NCBI GenBank assembly: GCA_027475525.1
Contig: JAMWFC010000084.1
Location: forward strand, 608,258-672,257
Origin: Macrolepiota albuminosa
Taxonomy: Eukaryota; Basidiomycota; Agaricomycetes; Agaricales; Agaricaceae
Direction: 5' to 3'
Length of the DNA stretch: 64,000 nucleotides
The notes beneath the pieces were generated by a model, which worked only from the letters and a program-made list of their open reading frames with translations, did no database searches and had not been told where the DNA came from. Shown piece by piece: positions 10,400-22,368 of the stretch. How positions within the stretch are numbered: position 1 is the stretch's first letter; every line of letters starts with the position of its first letter. A program made the translations under genes and the position numbers.

Positions 10400-12034
10400 C
10401 CGTTGGAGTGTTTTGAGACCGTACTTCAGTCTAATTGGGAGGTGTGCAGCGTAGTCTGCTATGTGGCGGTGGCCACATAGCATTTACTTACTTACTTACT
10501 AGATATTTAGCATATAATATTATATTTATTATAATATTATTTACATAATTATAAATACCTACAACCTGCTGCTTAATAAGCAGCTTAATCTTGTATTACA
10601 ATTTATTATAATATTATTTACATAATTATAAATACCTACAACCTGCTGCTTAATAAGCAGCTTAATCTTGTATTACATTACATAGTCAATAGACCAGACT
10701 GGTCTGATTCTGTGCAGTGTGATCCTAAGCTCACAAACTTCATAACTTCATTACAAAGTATCAGTAGTAAAGTAAAATAAACTAGGACATACCCTCAGTT
10801 CACCAGAAAGAACTAAGGGGATATCTATATATAGAAGGTATTCTATAGGACCATCCAGATAACTGTGGCTGAAGTGCTATACAGTCACAATTGGAGACAA
10901 TTGAGTTTTACAGAGAAAGAAACAAAAAAGGAAAGTGAGGTGAGATAGCTGAATGCTGCCACCACAGCTGAGAGTCATCCTGTAACAAGTGTGAGTCAAT
11001 GCATAAGTGTGTGAGGAATTGCTTACCTGTAAGTGCAGTGTGAGTTGACAGAGTCATCCTTAGCCATGCTTGCTGGTATATATGTAAATGAAACAATGAG
11101 AGATTATACAGTGAATGTGATATGTGAAGGGTGAATGTGATGTTGAAAGAAATAATGAGACAAAGGTGGCAATTTAATCTGTACCCAAATTAACCTCAGG
11201 CAACCCCTCCACTCTTTACTTGCCTGATCCATCATTGTCTTGTTCAATTGTTGTCTCTCATGTACATGTAGTGTATTCAACTAATGCAATGACTTATCAC
11301 TGTGAACACCATAGACAGTTCTCAATAGACAACCTCTATAGGCTGGAATATTGCAGTGTGACCTGCTTCCATAAGGTACCCTGTGGTGGTGATTAGAGTA
11401 GGTACTTGGGTGGAGGACTGTAAGGTGAGGCTGCTGAGTAGATGTCACATCACACTTAAAGTCATCACGATAAAACTGGTATGTGTCCTAGATTGCTAAA
11501 AGCTGGTTACTCTAGTACATCAAGGGCTTATATATATGTTTTCAGAGAGGCTTAGATAAGAAGGTATGTCAAACTTGGAAATAGGGGGTAGTGGTGTGAC
11601 TGGGGTAAAGGAGAGGACGTCACGGGATCCCATACTCCTGCTGCAGTATTTGTCAGCATAAGGCCACTCAAGGGTGTTGGCGCTACACCACGCGTCCCCC
11701 ATGCAATGACATTTTATTCGATGATCAAACAACGACAGAATATATATATACTAGATAGATGACAGGGATAACCCATACATGGTGCCAGAACCACATGTGG
11801 AATGCAGGGGCGGCAACGCAGACGTCGAGAGGTAAGGTTCTAGTTCCGTGTAAGGCCGTACATTGAGCCTCACCTGGATTGTGAACCAGGTACCCTCCGG
11901 TAGCCCATGGGTGCTATAGGGTATCCATGGTGCTGTTCTTTTTGTAGATGGACCACACTACATACATCCAAGCCACTACAACACAAAGATCCCCGAGTCA
12001 GGCTGTGTGAGACCAAACCACTTCAGTCCTCACC
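10400..12034. other. AT-rich non-coding stretch with LTR-like debris
   Basis: No gene is supported. It begins with a hairpin, GCTATGTGG/CCACATAGC (10459-10482), then TTAC repeats, a perfect 77-bp tandem duplication (10524-10677) and long AT-rich sequence. At 11780-11792 the string TGGTGCCAGAACC follows ...ATACA, which has the form of an LTR end next to a tRNA primer binding site. A second, truncated LTR element may end here. Confidence 0.45.
10524..10677. repeat. Perfect 77-bp tandem duplication, copy C
   Basis: Bases 10524-10600 are repeated exactly at 10601-10677 in AT-rich sequence downstream of the gypsy coding region. Confidence 0.97.
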
Positions 12035-13023
12035 ATGTCTGCTGCCAACGAAGTCTTGTGTCACCTCCTCACACATACCCACAGATCTGCTCTTGTCCAG
12101 TCCTTCCCTGTCAAATGCTTAGGTCGCATCCAGGAATTGAAGGAAGCGGTCAAAAACTGCGAGTTGGATATTTGCAAGGATATCAGACCCGACCAGCTCC
12201 TCGTGTGGCGATGCCCCGAGTCCCCTATTCTCGACAACATTGACGACACCATCGAGCACCAAGTCGAGCGCATCATCGCTCACAACCTCGACAAGCAAAT
12301 ATTCTCCCAGGAGCAAACTCTCGCAGATATCGCTGGGAGCGCAAGGCTCTACGTAGGGCTTTCATGGCTGCATCTGTCCTTCATGCTAGAATCCATACTG
12401 ATTGTAAATCACTGTTGAAATTCCCTGAAGATACGCAATCAACATACCTGCCCGCCATTTCGACGCTCGGAACATTCGGAATTAAAAACTTGGTGCCATG
12501 GTTCAAGCCACCACAAGCGTCTCGCTACTTGTACTCCGCTGAGGACGACTCAGGAAGGGAGATCTTTGTCAAGTTCACCCCGACATACTCGGAAGAGTTA
12601 CATCGTTTTTGTCATGCGAAAGGTCACGCACCAGCTTTGCTAGCCCGTGAAGTTCTCCCCGGTGGTTGGTATGGCATTGCTATGGAATGTCTCACGGACA
12701 TTGATGCAATCTCCTGCTCACCATTTCTCGAAAAATATCGGGACAGATGGGAAGGTGAACTTCGGGAGCTGATGCAGTCCTTTCACCAAAGTGGTCTTGT
12801 TCACGGGGATCTGCGAGATGTGAACATTATATGCAATTCTGAGGGAAACCTCTGGTTGGTTGATTTCGACTGGGGTGGCAAGAAAGGCGAAGTATTTTAC
12901 CCAACAGCGGACCTTAATGAAGAGCTTATATCTGGTCGAACATCGAAAAGCCTTGCAATCACAGTATCCGATGATGAAAGGGTACTGGAGATTACACTCA
13001 AGAAGATTAAACCTTTGGGATGA
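12035..13023 (+). CDS. Crinkler-type protein with C-terminal kinase-like domain, probable frameshift
   Basis: The N-terminal part, from ATG 12035, resembles the ubiquitin-like Crinkler (CRN) header: FPVKCLGRIQELKEAVK, then RPDQLLVWRCP where the family has DxLxLWKV. The C-terminal part from about 12364 is a kinase-like domain of the type found on fungal CRNs. VHGDLRDVNIIC is the catalytic loop, WLVDFDWGG replaces the DFG region, and it ends with LNEELISGR. The two parts are in different frames with no good intron between. The frame is restored if GGG at 12335-12337 had one more G, giving ADIAGERKALRRAF. So this is a 1-bp deletion or a sequencing error. The gene lies just after transposon debris. 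Confidence 0.6.
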
Positions 13024-13486
13024 AGATTTTTTATACTGTTCGTTTCGCGCACCCTCCCACCTCACCCTTATATATCATAGGGACATTTTCAATTTGTAAT
13101 TTAGTTAGTTACATTCTTATCTTCGACCTAGCCTAAACCCTGATTATTTCCATAGATTACCGTACAATAAACAAATTATCCCCTCAGTCGACAGCATATC
13201 ATTGGAGTGACTGAGGAATTCTGTAATTCTCTGCAACACCAATAGCAATTACAAGTTAAACTGATTCCAAGGCAAATCAACAAAGCAAGCATACCATATA
13301 CATAGAAAAACCAAGATAGCCAAATTCTACACGAGGGTAACGATAATACGCAAAGCAAAAAAAGCGTTCGAAAGCAATCCGACAAGACAAGACAAGAAAG
13401 CAAGAGGAGCGAAGGGGAGGAATGCGAACAAAACAACTAAAACAAAACCACATACATACATTATTCCAAAACCATAAAGATAAATC
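13024..13486. other. Intergenic region between convergent genes
   Basis: No gene seen. It contains an inverted repeat, CCTCAGTC (13183-13190) and GACTGAGG (13208-13215), that is similar to one at 23.84 kb. Confidence 0.5.
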
Positions 13487-16400
13487 CTAATCCTCTAGAA
13501 ACTGGCGAGGGGAGCCCACCTAAATGCAATATCAGCTCCGACGATGGACTCTCAAGCGATGAAACGTTACCTTGTACATATACGACTGCCACGTCTCCTG
13601 CAGACTCGTATCATCCGCCGCGATGCCCCTCAACACACCATCCGGGGTATAATGTTGACCATGCTGCTGCCGGAGATGGCCATAAACCCCATACAACTGC
13701 GTTACCGGATCCACAACAGACGAATACGGCACGCCATGAGGAGTCGTAGTTTGGTATGTCGGGTAGTAGTGTGTTTGCTGTTTCTGTGGTACATGTCCTT
13801 GTAGCTGGGCGTGATCCGTGTACTGTTGCTGTTGTGTGTATTCCATCTCGTCAGACGCTACCGCCGGCCGATGGTCAGATACTTGTCGGGGCATGTGCGG
13901 CCGTGTCACTGTCACTGAGTGAGCGCTGTTGTACGGCTGATCGGGGTCAACATAATGTGGAGTAGACAAGACGGGTTGTTGATGAGGTGCCAGCTGCTGA
14001 TGCGGGAATTCCGAAGACATTGGGTACATAGAATGTTGTTGAGAAGGCTGAGTCGGTCTCTCCGGCTGCTCGTAGGCCAATTCCATCTGGTTGAGTGAAT
14101 GCGAGGACGTAGGGTGGGTATCTGTGATAATAAAGGTGTGTTGTTCAGCATAATGTTCATCTTTATACTGCTGCTCGAATTGTTGCTGCCGGGTTTGCTG
14201 CTGCTGGACATACTGCAGAGACTGCTGCTGTCTCTGTCTCTCAAGCTCCGTCTGACGCTGTGCCTCACGCACAGCGCGCTGCCGATAATACTCATCCTCC
14301 CGTTCCCTAACTTCCCTCCTCCTCCTCTCCTCCTCCTCCTTCTGCTCCCTAAACAACCGCTGCTGCTCCACCTCCATCTCCATCTGCCTTCTCCTCTCCA
14401 ACTCATCACGTTCCGCCCTCTCCTTCTCCCTCTCCCTCTGCACAGCCTCCATCTGCATCTGCTGCTGATGACAGCGGGCGACATACTCCCTCTGGTACTG
14501 CTGGGACGACACCTCCATCCTCGACACGAACCCCGGCCCCCCACTCGCACTCGCACTCGGTCCATACGCCTGGCGGATCTGCGCAGCGATGTGCCCGTCA
14601 AACCCACGCAACTCCCTCACCAAGCTCGGATGCACATTCGCAAACGACGGATTGTCGACAGGCACGAACGCGTAGCCCGGCGAGTCCGATGCCCCCGGCA
14701 CCGACGAGGAGGACGAGGACGGGCTCGACGAGGACGCGGTGGTGCTAGCGGTAGTAGGGCGCGCACGGGGTGCGGCTTTAGTGGTGAGTGTATGCGTCTT
14801 GCCGCTGAAGATTGACAATTCATCGTTTTGTTCCCCACCCGGCGGGGTGGGCCTGAATATATCCCCTGGCACGCTAGGCGGGACGCCGTTGTTGGTGTCC
14901 ATGAAAACCGTCTGGGCCTTGCGATGCAGTCGCTGCAAAATCGGCTAGTTACAACGACGTGTGTGTCATGAGTATGTGTGTGTGTGTGTGTGGTGGGGAG
15001 GAAGGGGACGACGTACCAGAAACTTGGTGGAACGACCCCCGTATGCAGAGGCTTGCTCGAACAGTTCGCATGCGGTACGCAGTTCTAGCAAGGCCGCTGG
15101 AGCCACTTTTGACCGCGAGCTGTGCGTTACGACGGATGCCAACATCACCTATAAGCGAGTCAAATCTTAATCAATCCGTGGCCAAGGGGGCAAGGCGAGA
15201 AAGGCGGGAAAAAAGGGAAGAGAGGAGGAGGGGAAGGAACATACCGCAGCAGAGAAAGCATGAGTCCACAAAACCCAAAAGCGCGCAATTTGCGCAGGGA
15301 ACAACCTAAACTGCTGCGACACGGACGCGATGATCGTACACGCGCTCCGATATCCCGCAAGGAAAGACGGTGCATATTGACTCCTAATCGGATCCGCAGG
15401 GTTGCTAGAAATCGCATGTGCAAAGAAACATCGGTGGATGTAAAGTAACGCTGTCTCAACGTGTGAGTAAAAAATGTAAAAGTAAAAAAGTAAAAAAAAA
15501 GGGCCACTCTCTCTCTCTCTCCAACGCAAACACAAGGGGGGGAGAGAGAGACTTACTCAGCTCCCGATAATTAATCGGCATAAAATGGCTCATCGTCTGC
15601 GCCAAACCCGCTCCCTGTGGCGGAGGACCCTGTGCATACGCCGGAAGTTCCATATCGCGAACTTTGCGATCAAGCTCAAGAATAATCGAATACTTTGGTG
15701 CGCGGGACGTCAAAGTGCCCTGGACGACGCCCGCGACACACTCTGCGCCGAATCGGGCTTTCCAATACGGGACTGTCGGGAAGGAAGGCGTTAATGACCT
15801 GTGGGTACAAGAGAAGGAGGAGAAGGAGGAGGAGGAGAAACGAAGGATGGGATGGGGACGTACAGCTTGGTTGGATTGCGCCGTCGTCTGTCATTGTTTG
15901 GTCTGGATCGAAAGGAAGCTCGCAATCTACAAAAGGGAGGGAAAAAGTCGCTAGTCGGCCCGTCGCGAGACTCTGTGTTCCGTCGTGCGCAGCCATCAGC
16001 GTGGGGTCTCCAAAAAATCGAAAGACAAAAAAACCGAAAGAAAAGAAAGAAAAGAAAGAAAGAAAGAAAGCGAGAGTATGCGAGGGAGAGGGAAGGGGGG
16101 GAAGAGGGGGAGAACACGTACCTGCCAACAATCGGTTATGAACAATTCCCAGAACAAGGCACGACGTTTCTGCACTTCAGCAGGGGGTAAACTCCAGCGC
16201 GCGCAATCCCGATCTATCCTCGCCCAAATAATCAGCACACTATACCAACGCCAGCACCAACACCAGAAGCAACCACTCACGCAGACCAATCTATCTCAAC
16301 CCAAGGGTTTGGGGGGGGGGCGCAAAAAGGCAACAAAAAAAGATCATCACAGCAATCAGCAACACACTCCCAACACCTCAAAATCAAAAAACGACATACA

Positions 16401-18294
16401 CTCTGCGCCAACTTCGTCGCGATACCCATAAGCCCCCACGTGGCCTCAATAGCGTTCTCCCCGCCCTGTACGCCCTCATAAATCGCCATGAGCGCGAGAG
16501 TCTGCACGGTCGCGACGGAGGGGGGCCGTTCGAGGACGGGCGCGAGACCGAGCGCGGTCTTTGTGAGCGTGTAGTACGTGCTGGCGTCTGCGGTTGCGTC
16601 TGTGAGCGCGCCGAAGGCTAGGAGGATGAATAGGAGTGCGAGGTCGTGTGGCTGCTGCTGCTGCTGCTGCTGTTGTTGTTGGTGGTGGTGTTGGTGGTGT
16701 TGGTGTTGGTGTTGGTGTTGGTGTGGGGGTGTGGAGGCGAAAGGAGGGGGAGGGTGAGAGGGAGCGGGAGGGTGAGGGTGAGGGTGAGAGGAAGGGAGAG
16801 GAGGGGGAGAGGGACACGCCTCGGTGTACCACGCGGGGAGGATTTCTTCCTCGAGCTGGCGCCGGGTGACGGCGCCGAAGAACCAGGGTGCCTGTTCGAG
16901 GTATGACGCGCACAGACGCTGTGCCTCGGACCAGGGAGGGACGTAGGTCTTTGTTAATATGTGAAAGTCGAGCGGGGGGTCGTGGGTATGGGTATATGAA
17001 CAAGAGGAGGAGGGACCGAATGGGAAGGAGGACGCGAGGGCTTGGATGCCTCGGGGGAGCGTGGAGTGCGTATTTGTGTTAGTATTTGTAGTCCAGGTTT
17101 GTGGTTCGGTGGTAGAAGGGAACGAGGACGGTGTCGTCGTCGTGGGGGATGATGATGATGAGGCGGCTGCTTCGCCCTGTGTGGTAAGATAGGGATAGGA
17201 TGGGTCAGTTGCGTTCCGTTTAGTTGGGGGTGGGAGGAAAGACGTACGATGAGGAGACTCTGTCGCGTGATCGTCAGAACACAGTCGGAGAACGACGACG
17301 ACGACGAAGAGGACGCACCTCCTGGCCCGCAGACCGACCATAAAACGTAGCAGCACCATCGTCCCTAATAGCCAGCGTCCCAAACGCATCAATCGCCTGA
17401 CTCTCCTCCTCTCCCTCCTCCCCTCGCCTCCCCCCAGCCCCAGCCCCTCCTCCTCCAGCTCCAGCTCCTCCTCCAGCTCCAGCTCCACCACCACCACCAC
17501 CACCACCACCGACGGCAGCGGCGGAGGGGGAGACATCGTCAAGCACCTCACCCGCAGCAGCATGCAGCTCAATAATACTCTTGATCCTAAGAAGGTCGCG
17601 CGAGAGCAGCGGGTGCGCATCACGCGTCTGGGTGGAATGTAAGATCGCCAACGCGTCTTCGAGTTGTCGGATCCTGTCGCTCATCGCTGCGATCTTTTGG
17701 TGCAGTTTCTCTGTGTCTGCGAGGACGAAGCTTTAGGCCAGGCGAGCAGGCGAGAGGGGAGGGGGGAGGGGAAGGGTCGTCAGCGTTAGCGGAGGAGGAG
17801 GCGGAATAGAAGACAAGAGACTGAGGATAGAGCAGAGCGACTCACCGAGTGCCCTGGCCGGTGGTCAAGCTCCCATTCGGACATATCGCCGAGCACCCGC
17901 GTCGTTTACAACTAGATGTAAGATAAGTAACCCATGGCCAAGGGAGGACGGGTGGGGTGGAAGGACACCGTACGTACCTCGAGCACGGCACTGTCTTGTC
18001 GCATTTGAGTTTAAGTCTGGGGGCGCGGCTCGTTTGAATGGATGGGTGGGTGAGAACGACGACGTACCGTCTGCATTCGGCACAGGAGAGAGCACCTGCA
18101 CACGGAACGGGGCGGGGCGGGGGCGTCAGTCAGTCAGTAAACGACACACACACAACACACACAACGGACGCCGACGTACCTCTGGCGCGCTTAGACTCTT
18201 TATCCTGTGCCCGCTGGATCTGCGCGGGCGTGAGCTCCTTCTCCCTCTCCCTCTCCCTCTCTCTCTCCTTGCGTGCTTGCACTTGCCCTTGCAT
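13487..18294 (-). CDS. Zn2Cys6 transcription factor with fungal-specific TF domain
   Basis: Fourteen exons with consistent phases: 18294-18180, 18095-18068, 18016-17978, 17911-17846, 17730-17319, 17259-17248, 17176-16402, 16213-16122, 15972-15864, 15772-15557, 15450-15245, 15148-15017, 14932-13571, 13519-13487, about 1198 aa. The start region reads ELTPAQIQRAQDKESKRAR. The zinc cluster is spread over exons 2-4 with Cys 43, 46, 53, 59, 62 and 71. FVLADTEKLHQKIAAMSDRI (coiled-coil linker) follows. The middle homology domain includes WSEAQRLCASYLEQAPWFF, RRALFWELFITDCWQ, FSLPFVDCELPFDPD and LYIHRCFFAHAI. A long His/Gln/Pro insert interrupts this domain. The last large exon is a Gln/Glu/Arg-rich coiled coil. 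Exon 6 is 12 nt. The exon 7/8 junction and the exact start are the least certain parts. Target genes unknown. Confidence 0.9.
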
Positions 18295-19273
18295 CCGGTA
18301 CTCAGCACGTTACCCGCCAACGCCAACGCCAACCGTCGTCGAAGCAGAAAAGTCAAAAACCAAAACACGAACACGAACACGAACACGAACGACCTCCCTC
18401 TCCGTCCTTCCTGTCTTCCTGTCTTCCGGGGGTGGGGTGGGGGGGGGGTGGGGTCGTAACTCGTAACTCGCAACCGTATCTGTATCCGTAACCTTACCGC
18501 TCCCAAAGCGTATTGTATCCTCCAATCCCGTAAGCGTAACCGCCGTGCTATTATAAACAAGCAAAGCCCCGCGTCCAAGTATATTATATATAGACCGAGG
18601 GGTTCAGTCTTCAGTCTTCAGTCTTCAGTTTTCGTTTTCGGTTGTTTTCAGTTTTCGGTTTTCGGTTTTCGAACACAAGGGTGCGGGTGCGGGTGCGATT
18701 TCGGTGTGTGGAGGAAGAAAGGAGAAAGGAGAAAGGAGAAAGGGGGACTGTTGGTTGGGTTGGGTTGGGGTTTTTTTAGGTTCGCTAGTACTAGTTAGTT
18801 AGGCTCCTGACTTGAGCTTCCGGCTCCAAGGCACAATACAATTTAAATGCAACGCACCACGACACACGACACACGACACGGACACGACAAGCCACACGTA
18901 ACGTAATAATGATAATGGATCCGTCGGATAAGTATGTAGGACCCATGGCATGGCATGGCGTGGCATGGGATCTCGGGGGTATTGCTATATGGCGTTATGT
19001 GGTGCGTTAATGGATCTTTGTGTGATTGTGATGTGACTGTGATGTGATTAAGTAGTTCAGGGTGTTGTGCTTGTAGGGTGGGTAGGATTGGTTTAGATGT
19101 GATGTGATGTGATGTGATATGGGATTGGTAAAGGAGGAGGGCGCGTAAAAGCCAAGTAAAAAAAAAAAGATGATACCATGCGTACGCGGGAGATGACATG
19201 TACATACACTTCCATAAACCCTGCAACACCACTGTCAAATGTCCATAAACCAAAAATAGTCGACGTCGTAGAA
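18295..19273. other. Intergenic region rich in simple repeats
   Basis: No gene supported. It contains CAGTCTT and GGTTTTC tandem repeats (about 18606-18670), GGAGAAA repeats (18718-18745), a GGCAT/GGCGT run near 18950 and a GATGT run near 19097. The first lie upstream of the transcription factor; the last lies downstream of the TB2/DP1 gene. Confidence 0.6.
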
Positions 19274-20211
19274 TCACGAGCCCCAGCCAAACCAACTCCT
19301 CGCATTGCCCTGCCTCTGCCTCTGGTGGACGCGGCCATCCCCAACGTCGTACCCCTCAACATCACTCGGCACATCAACCTCCTCGAACCGGCCCGTCCCC
19401 GTCCCTGAACTCGCGCGGTCACGCAACCCAGGAACCTCCCGATCCAGCGCCGCCAGCTCAGCCTGAAGCCTGCGTCTGCGTTCCACAACGTCCTGGTTCG
19501 AATTCGAATTCGAGTTGGAATTTGAATCCGGTCCTCCCACAGCGGCATCCGTCATGAACGCCGTGCCAGACGCCACGATGCGCGCTCCGTACGTCCCCCA
19601 CAGCGCTCCAAGTATCCCTGCCCCGGTTCCCGCTCCCTGCGCCTGGGCCTGTGCCTGCGACTGGGGCTGGGGCTGGGGCTGCACAGCACCCCAAAGCGCA
19701 CGCAAGCGGTCCTGTACGAACCTATACACACGCGCCCTAAGCTGCGCAAGCGCCTCATCAATCTGCGTCTCATGCGCCCTCAAAAACGGACGCAAATGCC
19801 TCGTGTAGATGTACGACGCTCCCTGCGTCTGTGGCAGCACTAGGTACAACAAAAACATCATTTTCAGTGTATAATAAAACGGGATCCTGCGTGATCAGCC
19901 AGTGTGTGTGTGTGAGTTTCCTTTTCCTCTCCGGGGAGCAAGCGTACCATGAGAGAACCCATTCCGCGAGGTACTCGACGCCGACGAAGCATCCGAGTAC
20001 AGACCAATACATGAGCCAGCGCTCAAGGTCCGCCTCTGACGCCGGGCGCTGTGTGAGAGTCTTATACGACGCATAACCGGGGTACAAGAACGCCGCCGTG
20101 GAGCTGGGGGGGGGACGAGCGACAGTGAGCGAGGGGGCCGCTTTGGGGCAGGGACGAAAAAAACGTCCAGGAGCCTGCCTACCTGACGATACGCGCAGTG
20201 AGACCGAGCAT
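19274..20211 (-). CDS. TB2/DP1/HVA22 (Yop1/REEP) family ER membrane-shaping protein
   Basis: Exons 20211-20183, 20103-19948 and 19886-19274 give 265 aa. The start MLGLTARIV is followed by the family signature FLYPGYASYKTL, then LERWLMYWSVLGCF, VEYLAEWVLSW and, across the second intron, IPFYYTLKMMFLLYL. Proteins of this family sit in the ER membrane as hairpins and bend tubules. The tail carries a Gln/Pro/Ala-rich stretch and an (Asn-Ser) run, then a charged coiled segment (RRRRLQAELAALDREV). Both introns are GT-AG with matching phases. The start codon is only 58 bp from that of the divergent BAH gene, so the two probably share a bidirectional promoter. Confidence 0.92.
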
Positions 20212-20269
20212 GGGAGTCCAAAGCAAGCAAACAAGATCGCAAGGGTGCTGACATAAGCCACATGGGGGG

Positions 20270-22368
20270 ATGGTTCGACTCACTGCCACTGCTGCGCGCA
20301 GACGCAGACGCAGGCCTGTGGTGCCTGTGTCCGTGCCAGCTGCTGACCCGGACGCCCCGTCCCCAGCGGAATGGAGCTCCATGAAAGAGTACGGGTCTTT
20401 CATCGGTGCGTGTGTCTTCGGTCCTAGGGCTGTGCGGATGGCTGAGGACTTACTTGCATGCAGTGCGCGACGAAGACGGCGAGGAGCATACCTTCCGCAA
20501 GAATGATTGGTGCGTGCGGTCTCTCTAGGGGGGGCAGTTCCTCACTCTCAACCTCCACAGCGCAATCATCCTGCCGCACGGGCGGCAAGTCGGGGAGCAC
20601 CTCGAGATGCACGAATACTGGGTTGGCAAGATCCGCGACGTGCGTGCGCGGAGTGACACCGACGTATGGACCTACGTCCAATGGTACTGGGCTCCCCACG
20701 AAGTCCACGCCCGCGTCAAATCCTTGTACGTCCATCTCTCCTCTCTCTCTTTCTTGCTTTCTTGCGCTTTCTAACCCATCAAGTGGCGCAGCGACGCCAC
20801 ACTCTGCAGTCCCTACGAACGCGTCTTTTCCGATACATTCGACTACGTATCTACCGCCTCCTTCGACGGTCCGTGTCCCTTCCCTTCCCCTTCTCTCTCT
20901 CGCTCTTGATCTAACCCCAGACACAGCCACAGTCCCAGTACACAAACTCAACGACGGCGACCTGCTCCAACCACACATCCCGTGGGAAACATTCTACACG
21001 CGGTACACATTCGAGCACCGCCCTCGCCTCATCTCGGTGCGTCCCTCTCCTCTCCCTCTCCCCCCTCTCTCTCTCATTCACTCTCTCAACCCATTCTAAT
21101 TCTAATTCTACTTCTGCTTGTAGCCAAAACCAGGCGAATACTCATGCATCTGCCACGTCCCGTACGCCCCCACTGATCCCTCCACACCCACACTCGCACT
21201 CGCACCAGCCCTGCGCCTAATGCACTACTGCCCCCGCCCAACATGCCGCCGCTTCTTCCACGCAACGTGTCTCCTCGCTGCCGCCTGCCTCGACACCGAC
21301 ACCGACGCTACGAGCAGGAACCGGAGGGTACTCGCTACATCGCCTGATTCGGGTCTCGGTCTTGATCTTGGTCTTGGTCTTGATTCGAGTCTTGATTCGA
21401 GTCTTGGTCTTGGTCTTGGTCTTGGTCTTGATTCGAGTCTTGCTCTGGATCTCGATGATCGAGGCTTTGGCCCCGTACGACTTGAGGATTCGCCGCCGCT
21501 CAAGAAACCGAAACTGGAACTGCAACAGAAACTGGAACCGAAACGCAGTCGAGGCCGAGGCCGAGGCCGGCGCGTACACGCACACCCTCCCACGCCGTCG
21601 CCTTCCCCATGTGAAGACCCCGACGCCGACGGAGACGCCGACGCCGACGGAGACTACGACGAAGTCGAAGTCGAAGTCTACGCCAACGCCAACGCCGACC
21701 AAGTCAAAAACAACACCAACTCAACAGAGCTTTCCGAGATCCTCACAACGCTCCCCGCCGACCTGGTACGGATCGCGACGCAGCCGATCGTGCGCGGGCC
21801 CGTGTGGCCCGCGGGAGGCGTCAGTGGGAACCTCGGTGCTGTCGTGTATGCGCGTAGAGTCGTGTATCGTGCTGTTGCGCGTGCGCGTGCGCGGGCGCGC
21901 GCGCGTGATGTGTGTGGGGGTAAGGAAAAAGAAGAGAAAGAAAAGGAAAAGGAAAAGGAAAAGGAAAGGGAAGAGGAAAGTGGGACTGAGGAAGAGGAGG
22001 AAGAGGGAGGAGAGTATGCGTTGGAGGGGTGGGAGGAGCGCGTGGGTGATTTGTCCAAGGCTGTTGTGCAGTTGGAGATGGAGATGGAGATGGAGATGGA
22101 TGGGGGAGGGGGTAAGGCTAAGGCTCGAAGGCGGAATGCCGATTCTAACTCCAACTCCAACGTCAATTCCAATGCCAACGCCAACGCCAACGTCAAAGGG
22201 AAACAGAAGAGGAAAGGGAAAGGGAAAGGGAGGAAGGGCACGAAGCGGCCCCGGAACGCGGTAGATGATGCCGACGACGTCGCAAGTGGAGGAGGTGGAA
22301 GTGGAGGTGTAAATGGAGGAGGAGGTGCACTCCCGTTTTTGTGTCCGCAGTGTGGTGCGGCGATATGA
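20270..22368 (+). CDS. BAH domain protein with PHD-like zinc finger
   Basis: Exons 20270-20405, 20464-20509, 20561-20725, 20792-20868, 20921-21036 and 21124-22368 give 594 aa with consistent phases. The BAH part reads ILPHGRQ, HEYWVGKIRDVRA, WTYVQWYWAPHEV, then CSPYERVFSDTFDYV. A zinc-finger-like region follows: SCICHVPYAP, then MHYCPRPTCRRFFHATCLL. BAH plus PHD-like modules occur in chromatin proteins; target unknown. The last exon contains long low-complexity runs: (LG)n/LDSS repeats encoded by a CTTGGT microsatellite, KEKEKEK, a MEMEMEME block and an Asn/Ser/Val repeat. The last residues, LCPQCGAAI, form a CxxC pair. ATG 20270 was chosen as the first in-frame start; a later ATG is possible. 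Confidence 0.85.

Larger units (their letters stand above)
1..10500 (+). mobile_element. Decayed Ty3/gypsy chromovirus-type LTR retrotransposon
   Basis: Domains in order are gag, CCHC zinc knuckle, aspartic protease, reverse transcriptase, RNase H, integrase and chromodomain. This is the Ty3/gypsy order with the chromodomain that marks chromoviruses. All reading frames carry several stops, so it is not autonomous as written. A further 3.2 kb of broken coding sequence follows the chromodomain. I found no matching pair of LTRs by eye: the sequence before gag and the AT-rich sequence after 10.45 kb do not resemble each other. Element ends are therefore approximate, and the 5' LTR may begin outside the window. 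Confidence 0.9.

Noticed and set aside
1..11800. Attempt to pair 5' and 3' LTRs of the gypsy element
   Set aside because: I compared the first kilobase with 10.4-11.8 kb by eye and found no long match, so no LTR pair is called.
14099..14815. Long plus-strand frame opposite the coiled-coil exon of the transcription factor
   Set aside because: Leu/His-rich mirror of Gln/Glu/Arg codons; the minus-strand gene has splice and family support.
21217..22241. Long minus-strand frames opposite the BAH gene
   Set aside because: They are shadows of microsatellite codons; the plus-strand product has conserved BAH and zinc-finger blocks.
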